Positions 1 to 5,838 of a stretch of DNA of 8,610 nt are shown here, piece by piece. Source of the DNA: Xanthobacteraceae bacterium (GTDB taxonomy: Bacteria > Pseudomonadota > Alphaproteobacteria > Rhizobiales > Xanthobacteraceae); contig JAICQA010000102.1 of assembly GCA_025929595.1 (NCBI GenBank), forward strand, positions 1 through 8,610, given 5' to 3'. Made by a program: the position numbers and the translations under genes. The notes beneath the pieces were generated by a model. It worked only from the letters and a program-made list of their open reading frames with translations. It had not been told where the DNA came from and did no database searches. Position 1 is the stretch's first letter. The number at the start of each line of letters is the position of its first letter.

Positions 1-421
1 CGACGACGGTCGCGCCGAACTGCGCCAGCAGATCGCGCGCCAGCCAGTGTCCGCCCGAGCGGCGGTCGCGCAGGAGTCCCGCCGCGCCTAACAGCAGGGA
101 GCCCGTGCAAATGCCGAAAATCCAGCGTGCCTTCGCTGCCTGATCGCGGACGAACTTCACCCACTGTTCGTCGAGGATTGCGTCGTCGGTGCCGGGGCCG
201 CCGGGCACCACGAGCAAATCGCAGGCGGGCGCCGCTTCGATCGTGGTGGTGGGGACGATCGCGAGGCCGCGGTCGCTGACGACGGGGTCGATGGTCGCGC
301 CGACGAGTTCGATCTTCGCGCCGGGCATGCGCACCAGCACTTCGTACGGGCCCGTGAGGTCGAGTTGGGTGACGCCCGGGAAGAGAAGGAGATTGATCCT
401 GACTTCCTTTGGCTGCGTCAT
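1..421 (-). CDS. DJ-1/PfpI family protein, isonitrile hydratase-like (C-terminal part outside window)
   Basis: The first 140 residues are visible; the family is usually about 220-230 residues long, so the end lies beyond position 1. The N-terminus has the family pattern FPGVTQLDLTGPYEVL (residues 14-29), then a VVPGGPGTDD turn (71-80). The nucleophile elbow FGICTGSLLLGAAGLL (102-117) has Cys105, followed by a GGHW segment. Asp21 and Cys105 sit where, from memory, Pseudomonas isonitrile hydratase InhA has its essential Asp17 and Cys101. That enzyme hydrates isonitriles to N-substituted formamides in the cytoplasm. The start ATG overlaps the stop of the flavin monooxygenase (ATGA), and a GAGGT ribosome site lies 9 nt upstream (431-435), so the genes are translationally coupled. 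The substrate is not established: related DJ-1/PfpI proteins include proteases, chaperones and the N-terminal domain of GlxA/AraC-type regulators, and a C-terminal DNA-binding domain cannot be excluded. Confidence 0.85.
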   Translation of the reverse strand, partial: MTQPKEVRINLLLFPGVTQLDLTGPYEVLVRMPGAKIELVGATIDPVVSDRGLAIVPTTTIEAAPACDLLVVPGGPGTDDAILDEQWVKFVRDQAAKARWIFGICTGSLLLGAAGLLRDRRSGGHWLARDLLAQFGATVV

Positions 422-1605
422 GATCGCTTCACCTCATGGGCTTGCAGGATCGGCAGCACCTCGCGGCCGAAGCGGCGAATCTGTTCGAGGAACTGCGCGT
501 GTGGCATGGCGCCGAGATTCATCTGGAGCATAATGGAATTCGCGCCTGTTTCTTCCACCGTTGCGATGAGGCGCTCTGCCACTTCCTTGGCCGGTCCGAA
601 AGCGAGCTTGCCGGACGTGACGCGCTCTTCAACATCGTTCAACGTCATGTTGCGCAGCTTGTTCCGGTCCAGCTGGGCGTGCGGAAGGTTCTCGGGCCGC
701 ACGTAATCGAAGGAGTTCGAGCTGACAAAGCCCGCTTCCTTCGGCGTCGGCGCGTTCTTGTCCGGCAGGCTGCCGTGATGCCAGAGCGTCTGGTTGAAAT
801 AGAGGAAGGACGGCGAGTATTCGTCGATGGCTTTCTGACGGCTTTCGGCGACATAGGCATCGGTTACGACGCAGAGCTTGTCGGCGGTCAGACTGTGTCC
901 GTGCGCGGCGAGCGATTTTGCGAAGTGATTGACGATGTCCTCGGTCAGGCCCGGGTGCTGCGGGTGAATGACGGCGCTGAGGTTATGCCGCCCCGCCCAT
1001 TCAATGGTTTCCTTGCTGCCCGTAAACGGCACCCAAACCGGCGGGTGCGGTTGCTGCCACGGACGCGGCCAGGTCGAGACATCCTTGTAGGTCCAGAATT
1101 TTCCTTCGTGTGAGAAGGTCTCTGAGGTCCATGCCTTCATGATGACGTCGAAGGCTTCCTCGAAACGCGCGCGCGATTCCGACATCGGTACGCGATAGAC
1201 CTTGTATTCGCGCGGCACGCCGCGCGCGAAGCCCGAGATCACGCGGCCGTGCGAGAGCACATCGGCCATCGCGAGTTCTTCGGCGATGCGCAGCGGATTG
1301 TGCAGCGGCAGCAGGTTGCCGAGGATCAGGAATTTCAGTTTCTTCGTGTGCTGGGCCGCGACCGACGCCATCATGTTCGGCGAGTTCATCAGGCCGTGCG
1401 GTGTGGTGTGGTGCTCGTTCAGGCCTACGCCGTCGTAACCGAGCGCATCCATCTCGCGCCAGACTTCGAGATGCTCGTAATAGGTTTTCGCCGCAAGTTC
1501 GCGGTCGAAATATTTTCCCGAAAGCGGGTAGGGGATCAGGCGGTCGTTCTTGAACTCTTCGAACTGCCTGCCATACGCGAGCAGGTCGAACACATAGACT
1601 TTCAT
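418..1605 (-). CDS. LLM-class flavin-dependent monooxygenase (bacterial luciferase-like)
   Basis: A 395-residue cytoplasmic TIM-barrel oxidoreductase of the bacterial luciferase family, which uses reduced FMN and O2. Visible family features are LGYDGVGLNEHH (residues 55-66), the strand and loop LGNLLPLHNPLRIAEELAMAD (95-115), SHGRVISGFARGVPREY (118-134), the WPRPWQQPHPPVWVP segment (179-193) and a C-terminal helix region FLEQIRRFGREVLP (372-385). The start at MKVYVFDLLAYG is chosen because family homology begins there; the open frame continues upstream into sequence that is out of frame with the dioxygenase and looks non-coding. AAGGGAAA precedes the start. The stop overlaps the next start in ATGA, and the dioxygenase stop lies 19 nt upstream. 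With a ring-cleavage dioxygenase next door, a role in oxidising an aromatic or heteroaromatic substrate is inferred. Other family members act on alkanesulfonates, amines or long-chain substrates, so the reaction cannot be named. Confidence 0.92.
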   Translation of the reverse strand: MKVYVFDLLAYGRQFEEFKNDRLIPYPLSGKYFDRELAAKTYYEHLEVWREMDALGYDGVGLNEHHTTPHGLMNSPNMMASVAAQHTKKLKFLILGNLLPLHNPLRIAEELAMADVLSHGRVISGFARGVPREYKVYRVPMSESRARFEEAFDVIMKAWTSETFSHEGKFWTYKDVSTWPRPWQQPHPPVWVPFTGSKETIEWAGRHNLSAVIHPQHPGLTEDIVNHFAKSLAAHGHSLTADKLCVVTDAYVAESRQKAIDEYSPSFLYFNQTLWHHGSLPDKNAPTPKEAGFVSSNSFDYVRPENLPHAQLDRNKLRNMTLNDVEERVTSGKLAFGPAKEVAERLIATVEETGANSIMLQMNLGAMPHAQFLEQIRRFGREVLPILQAHEVKRS

Positions 1606-1624
1606 TTTTGGATTTCCCTTGCCG

Positions 1625-2518
1625 CTACTTGATCGGCGGCTTTGGCAGTTTTGCTTCGCCCGGCTCCATCCGGAACGTGTAGTCGAGCGAGTACCATGGC
1701 CCTTCGACGTCGGGCGCCGGAGCGGGCTCGTTTTCGTGACGTACATAGTTGCCGACGAGGGCGCGCGTGACGCCGAACTGCACGTCGGTTTCGAGATGCG
1801 GATCGCCCTTCACATAAACCTGCGAGATGAGCGTCTTGAATCCCTGCTTGAAGACCAGGAAATGCAGATGCGCCGGGCGGTAGTTGTGCCGGCCCTGCGC
1901 GCGGATGAGGTCGCCGACCGGGCCGTTGATTGGGATCGGGTAGCCCGCCGGCAGGATGCTGCGGAACGAGAAGCGGCCGTCGGCGTCGGTCATGAACTTG
2001 CCGCGCAGGTTCATGTGCGCCTGCTTTTCGTCCTGCTGCTCGTAGAGGCCTTCGGGTGAAGAGTGCCAGACGTCGATCTCGGCGCCTTCAATCGGTCTGT
2101 CGTGCTGGTCGATGACGCGTGCGTTCACGAACATCGCCGGCCCCGGCGTCGGCGATCGCACGATCGAGCCGCCGTTCTCGGTGTGCGGCGAATTCATGCG
2201 CCAGAACGGCCCAAGCAGATTGGCGGCGGTTTCAGTCTGACCGTTGTTGCCGTTGTTCAGCAAACACACGAGTGTCGAGAAGCCGAGCGAGCCCGACATC
2301 AGCACGACTTCGTTGTGCGTGTCGTTGGTGTGCTGGCCGAGCGACGCGACATAGGCGCAGGCCTGACGGAATTCGTCTTCGGTCAGTTTCACTTCGCGGG
2401 CGAAGTCGTGGAGGTGGCGGACGAGCGCGGCGGTCAGCTCACGCAGGCGTGGATCGCTCGTGCGGTTGACTGCTTTAAGCACCGCATCGGTCACCTGCAA
2501 CTGGTTCTCGACGATCAT
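1625..2518 (-). CDS. Intradiol ring-cleavage dioxygenase (catechol/hydroxyquinol 1,2-dioxygenase family)
   Basis: A 297-residue non-heme Fe(III) dioxygenase, expected to cleave a catechol-type ring between the two hydroxylated carbons to give a muconate- or maleylacetate-type product. Residues about 1-105 form the helical dimerisation domain of catechol and hydroxyquinol dioxygenases, including TDAVLKAVNRTSDPRLREL and LLGPFW (101-106). The catalytic beta-sandwich follows. The four iron ligands are in their family contexts: Tyr159 (SSPEGLYEQQD), Tyr193 (LPAGYPIP), His217 and His219 (YRPAHLHF), with the conserved Arg214 beside them. Full length and intact. The overall pattern (GRHNYRPAHLHFL, then KGDPHLETDVQFGV) looks closer to hydroxyquinol-type enzymes than to CatA, but this is a judgement from motif recall. 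It is the first gene of the three-gene catabolic operon. A GAGG lies only 3 nt before the ATG, which is close for a ribosome site. Confidence 0.95.
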   Translation of the reverse strand: MIVENQLQVTDAVLKAVNRTSDPRLRELTAALVRHLHDFAREVKLTEDEFRQACAYVASLGQHTNDTHNEVVLMSGSLGFSTLVCLLNNGNNGQTETAANLLGPFWRMNSPHTENGGSIVRSPTPGPAMFVNARVIDQHDRPIEGAEIDVWHSSPEGLYEQQDEKQAHMNLRGKFMTDADGRFSFRSILPAGYPIPINGPVGDLIRAQGRHNYRPAHLHFLVFKQGFKTLISQVYVKGDPHLETDVQFGVTRALVGNYVRHENEPAPAPDVEGPWYSLDYTFRMEPGEAKLPKPPIK

Positions 2519-2570
2519 GCGCGCCTCGCTGGCTCTTGCCGTGGCGCACGATCTCTAGAATAGGCGGATG

Positions 2571-2587
2571 GCCGCGCCAAGCGCGGC
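2571..2587. repeat. Perfect hairpin between the small membrane gene and the dioxygenase
   Basis: GCCGCGC, a CAA loop, then GCGCGGC form a perfect 7-bp GC stem. It lies in the 92-nt gap between the stop of the 66-residue membrane protein (2611) and the dioxygenase start (2518). On the transcribed minus strand no T-run follows, so it is not a standard intrinsic terminator. It could be an mRNA processing or stabilising element, or a pause site separating the two transcription units. Confidence 0.4.
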
Positions 2588-2610
2588 TTGTCCCACCGCG
2601 TGGGCAGGCA

Positions 2611-2811
2611 TCACGCCCGCCGGAAGAGGACGCCCGCCAGGAGCAAGACGTAAGCGATCGCCAGCACGTCGAAAACACGGCCCGGATTGATGATCGGGAG
2701 CGAAATGCCCGCATAGCGGACAAGGAAAGCGGCGATGGCGAAGACGGCGGAGATGACGAAAATGACGATCGAGGGCGCGGTCAGCGCATAGCGGCCACGT
2801 GCGTAAGGCAT
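2611..2811 (-). CDS. Small two-helix inner-membrane protein, unknown function
   Basis: A 66-residue protein beginning MPYARGRYAL. It has two hydrophobic stretches, residues about 11-31 (TAPSIVIFVISAVFAIAAFL) and 45-62 (FDVLAIAYVLLLAGVLF), joined by a short RYAGISLPIINP turn, and ends in FRRA. The start is chosen for the GGGAG ribosome site 6 nt upstream and because family-like sequence begins there. The frame is open further upstream but reads as an Arg-rich non-native extension overlapping the preceding gene. It is similar in layout to small membrane proteins that I recall as common in Hyphomicrobiales, none with a known function. It follows the secreted protein gene by 86 nt in the same direction. 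Confidence 0.7.
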   Translation of the reverse strand: MPYARGRYALTAPSIVIFVISAVFAIAAFLVRYAGISLPIINPGRVFDVLAIAYVLLLAGVLFRRA

Positions 2812-2897
2812 CCCGATCTCCCGTGCGGCGACGCCGGATGGTACCGGCGGCAGAAGAACGTGGCTCGCGGGCCGGAGTTCCCGCACATGCACAGGAT

Positions 2898-3680
2898 TTA
2901 CTCTGCCTGTTCGTAGGCGGCGATCTTCCACTCGTTGCCGAGCTTGGCGAAACACAGGCGATCGACGAAGAGCGGGCGCGCACGTTCAACGGGCGCCCAG
3001 CCGGCCTTGCCGTTGGGCAGGAGCAGTTCGAAATGCGTCGGCGTGACAAGCGCGGATGAGCCTTCCTTTGCGCTCGGATGCAAGTCGACGATCGGCAGAG
3101 CGAGGCTGCTCACTTTCGCGACGCTCGCGCCGGCACCCGGCTTCGCCGTCAACTCAAGTTCGCCGACAAAATAAACCCACTCGGAGAGATCGTTCTCTTC
3201 GTCGATGCGATTGAAGGCTGCGTCGAGCGCGCCCATGTCCTCGACTTTCGCCGTAGTCGTGCCGCAGACGAGCGGCGAACCTTTCTCCTGGGTCAGCACG
3301 GGGTCGGTGGCGAAGAATGCTAGCAATTCCCACTGTGGACCGATGTCGGTCGTGCCGTCGGCGTCGCGGCCAGGTGCACGGAATCCGAAAGCGACCTTGA
3401 AATTATGTTCGGCGCCGCGCTTGGCATCGAACTCATCCACGAGCCCGCCGGCGGCCGTCCATTCGAATTTCGGTGACACGAGGATGGTAACGGCCGCAAG
3501 GTTCTGAGCGGCGACCGCGTCCGCGAAGCGCTTGCGCATGTCCGCGAGCGCAACGTCGCCGTCGAAGGCCGGAAGAGCGACGACACGCACCTCCGGATAG
3601 GGAACGCGCTTCAGGGCGAGTGCAGGATTGGCAACGAGGCTGACGGCCAGAACGAAGGCTGCGGCCAATGACACGCGCAT
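2898..3680 (-). CDS. Secreted/periplasmic protein of unknown function, SH3-like C-terminus
   Basis: A 260-residue protein with a clear signal peptide (MRVSLAAAFVLAVSLVANPALA, cleavage probably after residue 22). The mature part starts with LKRVPYPEV and then has an amphipathic helix, DMRKRFADAVAAQN (47-60). The middle segment (65-175) has no motif I recognise. The C-terminal 50 residues (THFELLLPNGKAGWAPVERARPL, 215-237, then DRLCFAKLGNEWKIAAY) resemble a bacterial SH3-like fold, in which a short barrel closes with the W-KIAAY strand. Two cysteines (139 and 243) could form a disulfide. The start has GGAG 8 nt upstream. It is divergent from the DUF486 gene. Unknown function; the SH3-like reading is an inference from pattern only. 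Confidence 0.8.
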   Translation of the reverse strand: MRVSLAAAFVLAVSLVANPALALKRVPYPEVRVVALPAFDGDVALADMRKRFADAVAAQNLAAVTILVSPKFEWTAAGGLVDEFDAKRGAEHNFKVAFGFRAPGRDADGTTDIGPQWELLAFFATDPVLTQEKGSPLVCGTTTAKVEDMGALDAAFNRIDEENDLSEWVYFVGELELTAKPGAGASVAKVSSLALPIVDLHPSAKEGSSALVTPTHFELLLPNGKAGWAPVERARPLFVDRLCFAKLGNEWKIAAYEQAE

Positions 3681-3880
3681 GGCGGTTTCTCCAGAACGTT
3701 GAAGCTAGCGCAAAAGTTTGTCCGAGGCGCGGCGGGCGGGCACCCGCGGGTACGCGGCTGAGAGCCGCATTGGCGGTGCGGTGCCCGAATCGGCGGCGAG
3801 GGCTAGGGTCGGTTGCCTGCCTTCGTGGGTGCTGCGAGCGCGTCGCCGCCGCCTCTCTTGCTCCTGAGATCGTTTCCGCC
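3681..3880. other. Divergent intergenic spacer with structured DNA
   Basis: A 200-bp spacer between the oppositely transcribed secreted protein gene and the DUF486 gene. It should hold promoters for both, but I cannot point to convincing -35/-10 pairs. Its centre contains nested inverted repeats, listed separately. The stretch 3800-3880 is GC-rich and shows no gene. Confidence 0.5.
3737..3787. repeat. Nested inverted repeats in the divergent spacer
   Basis: The outer arms CGGGCACC (3737-3744) and GGTGCCCG (3780-3787) are perfect complements. Inside them is a perfect 6-bp hairpin, GCGGCT-GAG-AGCCGC (3754-3768). A 10-bp palindrome, ACCCGCGGGT (3742-3751), overlaps the left arm, so an alternative fold is possible. 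If transcription of the DUF486 gene starts to the left, this would be a folded 5' leader; otherwise it may be an operator. No known riboswitch consensus is present. Confidence 0.5.
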
Positions 3881-4228
3881 ATGACTCTGTCCCCCGCCGT
3901 TACGCCGGTCGTGCTGCTGGTGCTCTCCAATATTTTCATGACCTTTGCCTGGTACGGTCATCTCAAGTTCAAGTCGACACCGCTCATGCTCGCGATCCTG
4001 GCGAGTTGGGGCATTGCCTTCATCGAGTATTGTCTGGCCGTTCCCGCCAATCGTATCGGCCATGCGGTCTATTCGACCGCCGAACTGAAGACGATGCAGG
4101 AAGTGATCACACTGGGCGTCTTCGCGGGCTTTTCGGTGCTGTATCTGAAGGAGCCCCTGGCATGGAATCATGCGGTCGGCTTTGCGCTGATCGCGCTCGG
4201 CGCGTACTTCGTCTTCCAGCGCTGGTAG
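3881..4228 (+). CDS. DMT-superfamily small membrane protein, DUF486 family
   Basis: A 115-residue inner-membrane protein with four hydrophobic segments (about residues 6-24, 34-52, 72-88 and 97-113). It matches the DUF486 pattern in order: SNIFMTFAWYGHLK (16-29), WGIAFIEYCLAVPANRIG (43-60), ELKTMQEVITLGVF (68-81), LYLKEPLAWNHAVGF (87-101). DUF486 proteins are four-helix relatives of small multidrug resistance and EamA-type transporters, but no substrate is established. The length is typical. Homology starts exactly at MTLSPAV; the ribosome site upstream is weak. The SIMPL gene follows after 59 nt on the same strand, and the two may be co-transcribed. Confidence 0.9.
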   Translation: MTLSPAVTPVVLLVLSNIFMTFAWYGHLKFKSTPLMLAILASWGIAFIEYCLAVPANRIGHAVYSTAELKTMQEVITLGVFAGFSVLYLKEPLAWNHAVGFALIALGAYFVFQRW

Positions 4229-4242
4229 ACCGCCGTATTGCG

Positions 4243-4257
4243 GCCCAGAAGCTGGGC
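4243..4257. repeat. Short hairpin between DUF486 and SIMPL genes
   Basis: GCCCAG-AAG-CTGGGC is a perfect 6-bp stem with a 3-nt loop, 14 nt after the DUF486 stop. No T-run follows, so it is not a convincing terminator. It may slow polymerase or protect the upstream mRNA end. Confidence 0.3.
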
Positions 4258-4287
4258 TCGGTTCCACGAAATCGAGTGGAGGAATTC

Positions 4288-5013
4288 ATGGCCTTTGTCC
4301 GCAGAACCGTCGCCACCGCGCTTGCGGTCGTCGGCTTGCTCGCCGCCATTCCGCCGGCGGTCGCGCAGGAAAAATCCGTTCCGACGATCACCGTGACCGG
4401 GGAGGGGTTGGTCACAGCGCGTCCTGACATGGCTGTCGTGTCTGTCGGCGTCGTCACGCGCGCTCCCAGCGCTGCCGAAGCGATGACGCAGAATTCCAAG
4501 GCGATGAATGGCGTCCTGGCGGCCGCCAAGCAGGCGGGCATCGAGGCACGTGACCTGGAAACCAGCCGCCTTTCCCTGCAGCCGCAATACTCGTATCCGG
4601 GACAAGGCTCACGAGAGGCGCCGAAGCTTGTCGGCTATGAAGCGTCAAACAACGTCTCGATCCGCGTGCGCGTCCTGGACAAGCTCGGCGGACTGCTCGA
4701 CCAACTCGTAACATCGGGCGCAAACCAGATTCGCGGCGTTGAGTTAACGCTGGCGGAGCCGGGGCCGTTGCGCGACCAGGCGCGCACGGCAGCGATGAAA
4801 GACGCGTTGCGGAAGGCGGAAATACTTGCCGACGCGGCGGGCGTGAGAATTGTCCGGTTGTTCTCGGCGATCGAGGGATTCGCTGAGCCGCCGCGGCCGA
4901 TGATGCGCATGTCGGCGGATGCAGCCGTGGCCCGTGCGCCGGTGCCCGTTGAGGCCGGCGAGCAAGAGATCCGCGGGCGCGTGACGGCGGAGTTTGAGAT
5001 CGCGCCGAAATAA
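4288..5013 (+). CDS. Secreted SIMPL-domain (DUF541) protein
   Basis: A 241-residue protein with a signal peptide (residues 1-26, cleavage likely at AVA-QEK). A single SIMPL domain covers about residues 33-238: it begins PTITVTGEGLVTARPDMAVVSVGV (32-55), continues through LETSRLSLQPQYSY (90-103), GYEASNNVSIRVR (116-128) and RTAAMKDALRKAEILADAAG (166-185), and ends with the strand RGRVTAEFEI (229-238). The family is periplasmic or outer-membrane associated. Members are linked to oxidative-stress tolerance in E. coli (YggE) and can form ring-like oligomers; the biochemical role here is unknown. The start is fixed by a TGGAGG ribosome site (4277-4282) 5 nt before the ATG; the frame is open upstream but overlaps the DUF486 gene. 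It is convergent with the 79-residue secreted protein gene. Confidence 0.93.
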   Translation: MAFVRRTVATALAVVGLLAAIPPAVAQEKSVPTITVTGEGLVTARPDMAVVSVGVVTRAPSAAEAMTQNSKAMNGVLAAAKQAGIEARDLETSRLSLQPQYSYPGQGSREAPKLVGYEASNNVSIRVRVLDKLGGLLDQLVTSGANQIRGVELTLAEPGPLRDQARTAAMKDALRKAEILADAAGVRIVRLFSAIEGFAEPPRPMMRMSADAAVARAPVPVEAGEQEIRGRVTAEFEIAPK

Positions 5014-5017
5014 CTTT

Positions 5018-5061
5018 CAAAAAGCAAACGGGCGCCGCACAGGCATGCTGTGCAGCGCCCG
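5018..5061 (-). terminator. Intrinsic terminator of the 79-residue secreted protein gene
   Basis: A 14-bp stem (5029-5042 with 5048-5061, one C-A mismatch) closes a GCATG loop. On the minus strand it is followed by CGTTTGCTTTTTG, a T-rich tract, so it ends transcription coming from 5350. It lies 50 nt beyond that gene's stop. On the plus strand no T-run follows, but the hairpin also sits just after the convergent SIMPL gene. Confidence 0.8.
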
Positions 5062-5073
5062 CAAAGAGCGACG

Positions 5074-5099
5074 CGTCCGCGCGCCTCGCGCCGCGGACG
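5074..5099. repeat. Second hairpin in the 3' region of the 79-residue gene
   Basis: CGTCCGCG (5074-5081) and CGCGGACG (5092-5099) form a perfect 8-bp stem with a 10-nt loop. It lies between the gene stop (5111) and the terminator, so the transcript would end in two consecutive hairpins. That could be a stabilising 3' structure. Confidence 0.45.
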
Positions 5100-5110
5100 T
5101 TGCGCGCTTG

Positions 5111-5350
5111 TTACTTCTTTTTCGCCGGCGCCGGAGCGTGCTGGGCGTGCCAGACCGCGTGCCAATGATCGTGCCAGGCGCAAAGCGGCGTCGCGCGCGG
5201 CTGACCGTAGGTGAGATGGCACCAGCCCCAGCCGCCGACGGCAACGATTGCGATCGTCGCGCCGGCGTCGGCGCGCGCCGGCTGAGCCGACACCAGCGAA
5301 CCGAGCGCCAAGGCCGAGACGGCCGCCAGAATGATTCCTGTTTTCTTCAT
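5111..5350 (-). CDS. Small secreted His/Trp-rich protein with PAKKK tail
   Basis: A 79-residue protein with a signal peptide (MKKTGIILAAVSALALGSLV..., cleavage likely after SAQPARA at residue 27). The mature chain is about 52 residues: a hydrophobic Gly/Ala stretch (ATIAIVAVGGWGWCHL), a cluster of aromatic and histidine residues AWHDHWHAVWHAQH (58-71), and a lysine tail APAPAKKK. His45, 60, 62, 64, 68 and 71 with Cys44 and Cys57 could bind metal or form a disulfide; this is an inference. GGGGAG stands 7 nt before the ATG, and a strong terminator follows. I do not recognise a named family. The start and tail resemble those of the 55-residue protein at 6726-6893. Confidence 0.78.
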   Translation of the reverse strand: MKKTGIILAAVSALALGSLVSAQPARADAGATIAIVAVGGWGWCHLTYGQPRATPLCAWHDHWHAVWHAQHAPAPAKKK

Positions 5351-5770
5351 TGGGTAGCTCCCCTTTTGCCCTTCATGGGTCTGTAGCAGCGATAGATTCC
5401 CTTTGATTCACCCTGCGAGTCAATGGGTTGCACCCTGTAGGGAGCGTAAGTGCCGACGGTGGTTTCTATGTAGTGCGTTGGATTCGCCAGTCGGTAGAAC
5501 GAGATGGCTGGCGGTTAGCGCAGCACGGGACGCAGGCGATCTTTGCGGCGCCGCAGAAAGACGTTTTCATCCTGTCCTGTGTCGAAGGGGCAACAAGCGG
5601 ACTCGCGTCTTCATTCGTGCTCACCACTGCGACGCGCGACGAACAAGCCGAATTGCTCAACTCCGCCCTGGGATCGAAATCGATGCCGGTTAAGGGTTCC
5701 GGGGCAAATTGGATGACGCACCCTGTGATAGTCACTAGAATTGTCACGAGTTGGGTCAGCAAAGCATCAA
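5351..5770. other. Intergenic region, about 420 bp, no confident gene
   Basis: This region separates the divergent 79-residue gene and the deacetylase gene, and it is less GC-rich than its flanks, especially 5700-5770. A plus-strand open frame across most of it is listed separately with low confidence. A candidate promoter for the deacetylase and a small palindrome lie at its right end. Confidence 0.5.
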
Positions 5771-5838
5771 ATGGGGTTGGGAATGCGGGGCGTTTGGGCG
5801 TTCGTCGTGGCCGCGTCGGTGTCGGCCGCGGCCGGTAA
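5473..5838 (+). CDS. Doubtful or decayed hypothetical protein
   Basis: An open frame of about 120 residues, entered at GTG 5473 (a TTG at 5428 is also possible). Up to about residue 75 it reads like ordinary protein, for example RDGWRLAQHGTQAIFAAP and DVFILSCVEG. The last 40 residues degrade into a Gly/Arg/Val-rich tail that is the shadow of the deacetylase signal peptide, which it overlaps by 68 nt. There is no good ribosome site and I recognise no family. It may be the remnant of a small gene that lost its own stop, or chance. Confidence 0.2.
   Translation: MRWIRQSVERDGWRLAQHGTQAIFAAPQKDVFILSCVEGATSGLASSFVLTTATRDEQAELLNSALGSKSMPVKGSGANWMTHPVIVTRIVTSWVSKASNGVGNAGRLGVRRGRVGVGRGR
5713..5741 (+). 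promoter_or_regulatory. Candidate sigma-70 promoter for the deacetylase, with palindrome
   Basis: ATGACG (5713-5718, 4 of 6 to TTGACA) is followed after 17 bp by TAGAAT (5736-5741, 5 of 6 to TATAAT). The predicted start of transcription, near 5748, lies about 23 nt before the ATG at 5771. GTGA-TAG-TCAC (5725-5735), a small palindrome, lies in the spacer, and GTCAC is repeated at 5743-5747; either could be an operator. Found by eye only. Confidence 0.3.

Noticed and set aside
436..1113. Plus-strand 225-codon open frame opposite the flavin monooxygenase
   Set aside because: The opposite strand encodes a full luciferase-family protein; this frame has no recognisable motif and biased Arg/Val/Glu content.
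1606..1746. N-terminal extension of the flavin monooxygenase
   Set aside because: The extension overlaps the dioxygenase gene out of frame and reads as Ser/Arg-rich non-family sequence.
1619..2563. Plus-strand open frames opposite the dioxygenase
   Set aside because: They are shadows of the intradiol dioxygenase, whose iron ligands are all present on the minus strand.
3751..3770. CTGAGA in a GC hairpin, as in a TPP riboswitch
   Set aside because: The second conserved half of the THI box (ACCTGAT...GGATAATGCC) is absent and the downstream gene is not thiamine related.
3668..3880. N-terminal extension of the DUF486 protein
   Set aside because: The extra residues are Arg/Ala-rich, overlap the divergent gene start and lack family similarity; homology begins at ATG 3881.
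4454..5222. Minus-strand open frames opposite the SIMPL gene
   Set aside because: Low-complexity Arg/Pro/Ser products; the plus strand carries the signal peptide, ribosome site and SIMPL domain.
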